Positions 1 to 4,903 of a DNA stretch of 5,663 bases are shown in pieces; the first letter of the stretch is position 1; each line of letters opens with the position of its first letter. The position numbers and the translations under genes were made by a program. A model generated the notes under the pieces. It was given only the letters and a program-made list of their open reading frames with translations. It searched no databases and was not told the origin of the DNA. The stretch is from Spirochaeta sp. UBA2779 (GTDB lineage Bacteria > Spirochaetota > Spirochaetia > DSM-2461): positions 1 to 5,663 of the forward strand of contig DEIH01000098.1 in the NCBI GenBank assembly GCA_002352375.1. Direction: 5' to 3'.

Positions 1-249
1 ATATTTGATCATAATTTTTTCAAGCCCTACCGGGTGGCCCATAAGGAAAAACGTCATTTAAGACATGTCGAGGTGGCTGGGTTGGATCGGGAGTATCTGG
101 AACAAGAAGTGAGTGGATTCTTTACCCAGAGGTATTTCTGGAGAAAGGATCATCCAATGGAGAAATCAGCTGTGAAGACATTGAATCGGGAGTGGGTAAC
201 TCCGTTGAAGAAGAAAAAAGAAGTGGTGAGAAAGCACCTGTCAGCTTAA
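1..249 (+). CDS. C-terminal part of an unrecognised protein (5' end outside window)
   Basis: The frame is open from base 1 to a TAA stop at 247-249, so 82 codons are visible. A GTG at 34 lies inside this open frame and is more likely an internal valine than a start, because the reading continues to the window edge and I see no ribosome binding site before it. The visible part is soluble-looking and very basic. It has many aromatic and charged residues, including FFTQRYFWRKDHP in the middle, and ends in a lysine-rich tail with PLKKKKEVV. There is no membrane segment and no catalytic motif that I can name. Its 3' end converges with the SPFH gene across a 52-bp gap. I do not recognise the family. 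A transposase or other mobile-element protein is possible but not shown by the sequence. Confidence 0.6.
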   Translation: MFDHNFFKPYRVAHKEKRHLRHVEVAGLDREYLEQEVSGFFTQRYFWRKDHPMEKSAVKTLNREWVTPLKKKKEVVRKHLSA

Positions 250-301
250 GAGGGTAAAAAGGGGTTTACTTTGTGACAAGGTGGGGGACACTTGCTAACG
301 A
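250..301. other. Convergent intergenic spacer with a G-rich motif, no clear terminator
   Basis: These 52 bp separate the stop of the left-edge gene from the stop of the SPFH gene. They contain two G-rich blocks, AAAAAGGGG near 256-264 and GGTGGGGGACAC near 280-291. The best inverted repeat is only four base pairs (CAAG/CTTG) around the second G block, with a loop of about ten. I do not see a stem followed by a U tract on either strand, so how the two converging transcripts end is unresolved. Confidence 0.4.
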
Positions 302-1186
302 TTAGAGCTCTTCCGGGGGCAGTAGAGAAGATCCAGGATGTCCCTCCAATGAGAATAAATCCAGAAGAACCGGGTATTCCTGGAGGATACGCCCATATTC
401 TTCCAGAAGGCTGAGCCTGGATTCCCGGGCATCTTCCCGCCTGATGGCACTGTCCTCCACTTCGCTCATGGCACTTTGTCTTTTGTTCATCAGGTCGATT
501 GCAAGTCTGCGAGCTTCGGCATACAGGGCCGGGTCGGGGTATGTCCAATTGTTTACGGCAGTATCTACGACTATGAAATTGCTGTCAATTTCACCGGCTC
601 TAACTCTAATGGCATCTTCCAGCCCATCTATTCTACCTCCAAAGGTTTCATCGGGACTTGCTCCTACTTCGGATGATACAAGATTGATCATTTCACTGTT
701 CAGCCGGGCCTCAAAATCGCTGTAGTAGGAATCTAATCCCGAACTGAGAAGTCCGCCGGAAACCAGAGATGGGAGTGCTTCGGGATTTAAGCGGTAGAGG
801 ATTTTAACCTTAATATTCCAATCAAAGTTAATATCTTCTCCGGTTATAGATGCATAGAAATCTCCCGAGGGAAGTTTTCCGCTTTTATCAATGGTATAAG
901 TTCGTGTATCCAGATTGAAAATATGGAGGGAAAGATTTGTCGGGAGAAGGGCCTGCCAGCGCCAGGCAAACTCTCCATTCTTCAGGGGCTTTGATTCATA
1001 ACCGTTGGATTTTGTATAAATTACAGCGTAATCCCCCTCTCCAAGACTGAACTGAACCCAGCCGAACCAGAATACCGCCCCGGCGGCAGCAAGAATGATA
1101 ATCAGTGAGAGGAAGAAATTCACGGCTTTATGTTTTTTACGTGTTTTCTTTTTAACTTCAGTTTTCATTTCATTTTTTTTAGCCAT
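302..1186 (-). CDS. Membrane-anchored SPFH/band 7-like protein
   Basis: The predicted protein has 294 residues. Residues 1-20 are strongly basic and are followed by one hydrophobic helix at about 22-44. By the positive-inside rule this suggests an uncleaved signal anchor with the bulk of the protein outside the cytoplasmic membrane. Residues 45-220 resemble an SPFH (stomatin/prohibitin/HflK-C) domain: GEGDYAVIYTKSNGY follows the helix, then NGEFAWRWQALLPTN at 70-84, the typical early strands and proline turn. A charged helix at 222-271 (YAEARRLAID onward) is the usual coiled-coil extension that drives oligomerisation. SPFH proteins form ring or cage assemblies that organise membranes or control membrane proteases; the specific role here is unknown. 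The ATG is chosen because GAGGT lies six bases upstream. The gene follows the HAD gene by 11 bp and is probably co-transcribed with it. The family call rests on motif resemblance and not on an alignment. Confidence 0.75.
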   Translation of the reverse strand: MAKKNEMKTEVKKKTRKKHKAVNFFLSLIIILAAAGAVFWFGWVQFSLGEGDYAVIYTKSNGYESKPLKNGEFAWRWQALLPTNLSLHIFNLDTRTYTIDKSGKLPSGDFYASITGEDINFDWNIKVKILYRLNPEALPSLVSGGLLSSGLDSYYSDFEARLNSEMINLVSSEVGASPDETFGGRIDGLEDAIRVRAGEIDSNFIVVDTAVNNWTYPDPALYAEARRLAIDLMNKRQSAMSEVEDSAIRREDARESRLSLLEEYGRILQEYPVLLDLFSLEGHPGSSLLPPEEL

Positions 1187-1192
1187 GGTTTT

Positions 1193-1198
1193 ACCTCT
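1193..1198 (-). promoter_or_regulatory. Shine-Dalgarno site of the SPFH gene
   Basis: On the minus strand AGAGGT sits six bases before the ATG at 1186. It begins within the TAA stop of the HAD gene (1200-1198). This is the clearest ribosome binding site in the window. It supports both the chosen SPFH start and translation of the two genes from one mRNA. Confidence 0.75.
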
Positions 1199-2088
1199 TA
1201 TCGGGCTATCAGCTTTTCAAGCTGATTAAGCTCTTTTATTATCATATCAGGTTTGACTTTTACCCTTTTATCCCCTTCCCGGAGCTTTAGAGAACGACGG
1301 TCTCCGGCGAAAAGGGCCGTTTTACAGCCGGCAGCCGATGCGGTGTTCACATCGTTGAGCATATCATTGCCCACGTACAGTACCTGGGAGGGCTGTATTC
1401 CGAACTTTGACAGCCTGTCCAGAGGTTCTCTGAATATCTCTTTCGAGGGCTTGGCCCTAAGCATCACATATGACCACGCACAAAGATCTGTTTCGAAACC
1501 GATCTGCTCCAGGGTTTTCTCTGTCAGGGCTTCTATGATGAGAGGTGTATAAAACTGAGCATTGGAAACAATACCGATGTGTAACCCTGATGCCTTGAGA
1601 CTCCGGATAATTTCAGGGAAACCGGGCATCGGCCATACAGGATTGACTGAGAGTTCATGTCGGAGTGACAGGAGGTCAACAGGCTTATCTTCAGGATTTT
1701 CAAACAGAGAACCTTCTTTCCAGAGTTCCTTTAACACTTTTCTCCAGATATCCCTTATCTCCACTTCGGGATAATCAACACCCTCAAGGTTCTTTTTTTT
1801 ATGAAAAATACTGATATTCCGGTTCAGTTTTTCCGGAATAACCTCAACGCAACCTTTAAAATACGGTTCAAAACCACTTTCTTTGAGGATCCTGTCCATA
1901 TCAAGAGTGTCACGCTGAACCGAGGAGAGACTGATATCTCCTGTTCCTGAAATCAGCAGAGTGCCGTAGATATCGAACAATACCGCTTTGATATCTGCCG
2001 GAATATTCAGATTAACGGAGAAATCCGGAGGTATGGGCAGTAATGCAGTGAGCGTCTTTCTGATTATGAAATCATGATTATCGATCAT
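1198..2088 (-). CDS. HAD-superfamily hydrolase, haloacid dehalogenase-type motif I
   Basis: From the ATG at 2088 the protein has 296 residues. HAD motifs occur in order: motif I VLFDIYGTL with nucleophile Asp39; motif II IVSNAQ with Ser175; motif III RAKPS with Lys213; motif IV YVGNDMLNDV with Asp242 and Asp246. About 130 residues between motifs I and II leave room for a helical cap (C1 type) that would define the substrate. In motif I the usual second Asp of HAD phosphatases is Tyr, as in haloacid dehalogenases. The nucleophile is present, but an ordinary phosphatase acid/base mechanism is doubtful. The substrate is unknown. No strong ribosome binding site precedes any start. A TTG at 2124 would add 12 residues; I prefer the ATG because about 38 residues before motif I seems natural for this group and the TTG has no Shine-Dalgarno sequence. 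It is the first gene of a probable operon with the SPFH gene. Confidence 0.85.
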   Translation of the reverse strand: MIDNHDFIIRKTLTALLPIPPDFSVNLNIPADIKAVLFDIYGTLLISGTGDISLSSVQRDTLDMDRILKESGFEPYFKGCVEVIPEKLNRNISIFHKKKNLEGVDYPEVEIRDIWRKVLKELWKEGSLFENPEDKPVDLLSLRHELSVNPVWPMPGFPEIIRSLKASGLHIGIVSNAQFYTPLIIEALTEKTLEQIGFETDLCAWSYVMLRAKPSKEIFREPLDRLSKFGIQPSQVLYVGNDMLNDVNTASAAGCKTALFAGDRRSLKLREGDKRVKVKPDMIIKELNQLEKLIAR

Positions 2089-2212
2089 CAGGTTATGATA
2101 GTCCCTTGCATCCTCTGAGGGCAAGCAATACCCGAAACTTGTACCCTTAAAGAGCCCTCGAATCTTCCCGGTTTTGATATTATTTGACAGGGCAATTGAA
2201 TCATGTGAAATA

Positions 2213-2248
2213 TCGACTTTGAAGGGGAAATCCTCTATAGTGTCTCCA
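2213..2248 (+). promoter_or_regulatory. Putative sigma70-type promoter for the small membrane protein
   Basis: TCGACT at 2213-2218 (four of six matches to TTGACA) is followed after exactly 17 bp by TATAGT at 2236-2241 (five of six matches to TATAAT). A start seven bases after the -10 box would fall on 2248, the A of the ATG. No Shine-Dalgarno sequence lies at normal distance; the only purine-rich block (GAAGGGGAAA, 2221-2230) ends 17 bases before the ATG. This arrangement suggests a leaderless transcript. The prediction is from consensus matching only. Confidence 0.45.
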
Positions 2249-2601
2249 TGGCAAAGGGTTCCTTCCGGCTGCGGCGTATCTGGTTACCGAGTTTTTACGG
2301 TAGACTCACTTTTCTTCTGTTCATGCTTTCCCTGCTGACACTGTATTTTTATATTGTTGGAAATTCTCAAGGGTTTGCCGACAATACACTGCTTTTTCTC
2401 TTTAGCGTTGAGTCCTGGACCTTGGCTCTTTGCGCTTTGAGCGGGGTGTTTTCAACAATCAGTTATGCGGCAACCCTGTCGATGCATAGAAAACTACAGT
2501 TAGACCGGATTATTTTTTCTGCAGCCGCTTCGGTTTTCAGTGTTTTTCTATATCTTTTGATGGCTATCCTGCAGGCCTTTATGGATTCCTACGGCTCCTG
2601 A
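2248..2601 (+). CDS. Small three-helix membrane protein of unknown function
   Basis: The predicted protein has 117 residues. A basic N-terminus (about residues 3-19, four Arg and one Lys) precedes hydrophobic stretches at about 20-37, 48-74 and 88-110, which suggests three membrane helices. A short polar loop with HRKLQLDR lies near 80-87. The positive charges at the N-terminus and between helices 2 and 3 favour an N-inside, C-outside topology. I see no catalytic or ligand-binding motif and do not recognise a family. No other ATG, GTG or TTG start exists upstream in frame before a TGA at 2206, so the ATG at 2248 is the natural start. It stands alone: it diverges from the HAD-SPFH pair and converges with the AEC gene after 14 bp. 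Its membrane-protein composition makes a chance ORF unlikely, but expression is not shown. Confidence 0.7.
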   Translation: MAKGSFRLRRIWLPSFYGRLTFLLFMLSLLTLYFYIVGNSQGFADNTLLFLFSVESWTLALCALSGVFSTISYAATLSMHRKLQLDRIIFSAAASVFSVFLYLLMAILQAFMDSYGS

Positions 2602-2615
2602 CAAGCTTCTGAAAA

Positions 2616-3560
2616 TTATGAACTGAGGGCTGCCAGGTTAATCCCTGCAGCCCAGATGAGCCAGAACAGGATAAAACTGACAGGTATTCCGACATTCAGT
2701 ATGGCGGCGGCCCGGTTTCTGTCGTAACCCCATTTAACGGCAAAGGGTATAACTGCCAGACCAACAGGCATAATCATTGCGGCTGATATTGTAATCCTAT
2801 TTTCAAGGGATATCGGTAAAAACAGTAATACCAGGGCCCCGGCGGCGATACCGAAGGTGTAACGGAGAGCTAGGGGGGGGAGTATGGTCTTCCAGGTACC
2901 TGGTGGAAATTTAAAGCGCAGCAATATGCCAAGTGCCAACAGGGAAACACCGCGGTTCATTGCCGCTGGAACTTCTAATAGTTTCATCAGGGTTCCATCC
3001 AGGCGAATACCGATAATGTTCATCAAAACGGCTAATATGTAGACGATAAAGGGGATCGAACCGAAAAACATCCTGAGAATACCCCGGATACCGATGCTCC
3101 CCTTTCCCCTGAGGGGGGAATAATACCAGGCCAGATACCAGGATAATCCGAAAATAGCAAAGGCATTTCCGATATCAAATAGAGCAAAACGTGCAATTCC
3201 CGCTGAACCGTAAAGCCCCATCACCATGGGCATGGCGAACAGTCCTATGTTGTATCCTGATGAGGACATCATGGAGAGTCCTTTATCAGTACGGGGCAGC
3301 CGGCGGAAGAAAAAAAGGCCTAAAAGAACTACAAATCCCGGCAGTATAAATCCGAAAAAAGGAAGCAGTATATTCGAGGTTTCAATAGGAACCCAGGGGA
3401 GGTTCAAGAGTATTATAGATGGCAAGGTAATATTCAGGGCTACTTTGGCCAGTACTTCTCCGTCATTTTCTTTCAGAACAGCCAGGCGTTTAAGAAGGTA
3501 ACCGAGAATAATAATTGAGGCTGATATGATAAATGGTTCGTTTGCCGATAGAATGCCCAT
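2616..3560 (-). CDS. AEC (auxin efflux carrier)-family permease
   Basis: The predicted protein has 314 residues, a normal length for bacterial AEC carriers, and is hydrophobic throughout with about ten membrane helices in two similar halves. Visible family features are the N-terminal helix at 9-23, ALNITLPSIILLNL at 41-54 with its conserved proline, the broken helix GYNIGLFAMPMV at 102-113, and FALFDIGNAFAIF at 125-137 with polar Asp129 and Asn132 inside a helix. Bacterial members move small organic anions such as malate or malonate, and some are proposed amino-acid or auxin exporters; the substrate cannot be read from sequence. Its ATG overlaps the lysC stop by one base (TGATG) and has no good Shine-Dalgarno sequence, so translation probably depends on ribosomes finishing lysC. 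This ties its expression to the aspartate pathway. A run of eight C residues (coding strand) lies in the second half of the gene without breaking the frame. Confidence 0.88.
   Translation of the reverse strand: MGILSANEPFIISASIIILGYLLKRLAVLKENDGEVLAKVALNITLPSIILLNLPWVPIETSNILLPFFGFILPGFVVLLGLFFFRRLPRTDKGLSMMSSSGYNIGLFAMPMVMGLYGSAGIARFALFDIGNAFAIFGLSWYLAWYYSPLRGKGSIGIRGILRMFFGSIPFIVYILAVLMNIIGIRLDGTLMKLLEVPAAMNRGVSLLALGILLRFKFPPGTWKTILPPLALRYTFGIAAGALVLLFLPISLENRITISAAMIMPVGLAVIPFAVKWGYDRNRAAAILNVGIPVSFILFWLIWAAGINLAALSS
2627..2653. repeat. Strong inverted repeat at the 3' end of the AEC gene
   Basis: GGGCTGC (2627-2633) pairs with GCAGCCC (2647-2653). After one bulged C, AGG (2635-2637) pairs with CCT (2644-2646), leaving a six-base loop. 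The result is a GC-rich stem of ten pairs within the last codons of the AEC gene, which is also 25 bp past the stop of the converging small gene. In the AEC transcript the nearest U tract (AUUUU) begins about ten bases after the stem, so it is not a classic intrinsic terminator. It could still slow polymerase or protect the mRNA 3' end. Confidence 0.4.
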
Positions 3561-3562
3561 CA
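3558..3562 (-). promoter_or_regulatory. TGATG stop-start overlap between lysC and the AEC gene
   Basis: On the minus strand the lysC stop TGA (3562-3560) shares its last base with the AEC start ATG (3560-3558). The preceding 30 bases contain no purine-rich Shine-Dalgarno sequence. This arrangement is typical of termination-reinitiation coupling. Confidence 0.7.
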
Positions 3563-4894
3563 GAAAAATCTGGAGTGGAGATTCTTCAGGGCCGCATCGG
3601 ATTTTTCTGAAGGTACCACCAGGGAGAGATTCACCTCGGATGCTCCTAATGAAATCATGCGGACAGGTATGTCGTTAAGAGCACTGAAGGCCTTTGCTGG
3701 AAAAGAAGGATTTTTCCATAAATCCCTACCTACCATACATATAATGGACAAGCCATTTTCCACCGAAACCTCTCCCAGGGCTTCCAGTTTTTTCAGTATC
3801 CCAGGTAGAGATTCGGTTTTTTCTATGGTAACAGAGACGGATACCTCACTTGTGGTAACAAGGTCGACAGGAGTTTCCGCGGCATCAAATATGGCGAATA
3901 TACGCCGGAGAAATCCGTGGGCTTCCAGCATTCTTGAAGATGCGATATTAACAACTGTGATGCCTTTTTTTACCGAAATGGCTTTCAGCCCGGGGGAGCC
4001 GGCATTGGCGGCGATTCTGGTTCCTTCACGTTCAGGTGAACCGGTGTCCTTTACCAGAACGGGGATTCCTTTGGCTACAGCCGGTTGTATGGTTGCCGGG
4101 TGAACTACTTTGGCGCCGAAGAAGGCCAGCTCACCGGCTTCTTCATACGTGATTTCCGGAATGGTTGCCGCTTCGGGAATCATTCGGGGATCGCTTGTCA
4201 TGATACCGTTTACATCGGTCCAGATCTGTATCTCCCCGGCATCAAGGGCGGCTCCCATTATGCTCGCTGAATAATCACTTCCACCCCGTCCCAGTGTGGT
4301 GGTTACCCCGGCGGGGCTGGATGCAATAAAACCCTGGGTAATAAGCAGACGTCCGGATACCGGGTGGGCATTCTCCCTGCAGAGCCGGAAGGTTTCTTCC
4401 ATATCCGGACGGGCCGAAGTGAAATTCTCATCGGTTCGTACCAATTTTCTGGCATCGAGTAATTCTGAATCCATTCCACGCTGAGCGGCTCTGGCATGAA
4501 TCACCCGGGTGGAAAGGCGCTCACCGAAGGAGAGCAGGGCGTCCCGGCTTCTGGGGCTGCAGTCTCTGAGCAGGCCTACTCCCTTGAGTAACGAGGCAAA
4601 CTGGGCAAATGTTCCATCGAGGTCAATTACAACCTCTTTAAGAAAATCACCTTCAAGAAACTCCCTGGCACAGGTGTAGTGACGGTCTTTAATCGTCTCA
4701 AAGATGATGTTTGATTCCTCAATATTCCCCGCCTCGGCAGATTCGAAAGAGGTAATTATCTGATCGGTGATACCGCCCATGGCTGAACACACCATAACTG
4801 GCGCTTTATCAATCTGGGATGCAGCAATATCCAGAGCTTTATCCATTCTTAAGGCGTCCCCCATGGAGGTACCGCCGATTTTCATAACAATCAT
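3560..4894 (-). CDS. lysC: Aspartate kinase, LysC type (lysine-sensitive class)
   Basis: The protein phosphorylates aspartate with ATP to 4-aspartyl phosphate, the first step of the aspartate pathway. Its 444 residues match the usual single-function enzyme (E. coli LysC has 449). The kinase domain (about 1-285) shows KIGGTS at 5-10, SFGERLS at 122-128, TTTLGRGGSDYSA at 198-210 and WTDVNGIMTSDPR at 225-237. Two ACT domains follow (about 305-444). The first contains RMLEAHGFL at 321-329 and VDLVTTSEVSV at 343-353, aligning without gaps to the lysine-binding region of E. coli LysC. There is no fused homoserine dehydrogenase. The ATG at 4894 is nine bases after the asd stop; a second in-frame ATG three codons later, just before KIGG, is an alternative. 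Neither has a strong Shine-Dalgarno sequence, which suggests coupling to asd. Feedback inhibition by lysine is inferred from the conserved site. Confidence 0.95.
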   Translation of the reverse strand: MIVMKIGGTSMGDALRMDKALDIAASQIDKAPVMVCSAMGGITDQIITSFESAEAGNIEESNIIFETIKDRHYTCAREFLEGDFLKEVVIDLDGTFAQFASLLKGVGLLRDCSPRSRDALLSFGERLSTRVIHARAAQRGMDSELLDARKLVRTDENFTSARPDMEETFRLCRENAHPVSGRLLITQGFIASSPAGVTTTLGRGGSDYSASIMGAALDAGEIQIWTDVNGIMTSDPRMIPEAATIPEITYEEAGELAFFGAKVVHPATIQPAVAKGIPVLVKDTGSPEREGTRIAANAGSPGLKAISVKKGITVVNIASSRMLEAHGFLRRIFAIFDAAETPVDLVTTSEVSVSVTIEKTESLPGILKKLEALGEVSVENGLSIICMVGRDLWKNPSFPAKAFSALNDIPVRMISLGASEVNLSLVVPSEKSDAALKNLHSRFF

Positions 4895-4903
4895 ACTGTT
4901 GCT

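Noticed and set aside
34..36. GTG as the start of a complete 71-residue gene at the left edge
   Set aside because: The frame is open to base 1, and no Shine-Dalgarno sequence precedes the GTG, so a truncated longer gene is more likely.
246..725. Open frames of up to 100 codons on both strands overlapping the SPFH gene's 3' half
   Set aside because: They are out of frame with a well-supported gene, have unnatural composition and no ribosome binding site.
1792..1800. In-frame A_AAA_AAG slippery heptamer in the HAD gene, of the type used for programmed -1 frameshifting
   Set aside because: A -1 shift reaches a TGA after two codons, within motif-less cap sequence, and no convincing stimulatory stem was seen. 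Most likely ordinary lysine codons.
2184..2189. Perfect TTGACA hexamer on the plus strand upstream of the small membrane gene
   Set aside because: At 16-18 bp spacing the downstream hexamers match TATAAT at no more than half the positions. The TCGACT/TATAGT pair is better placed.
3657..4103. 148-codon plus-strand open frame opposite lysC
   Set aside because: It lies wholly inside a gene with a full set of aspartate kinase motifs; the translation shows no family resemblance. Antisense shadow.
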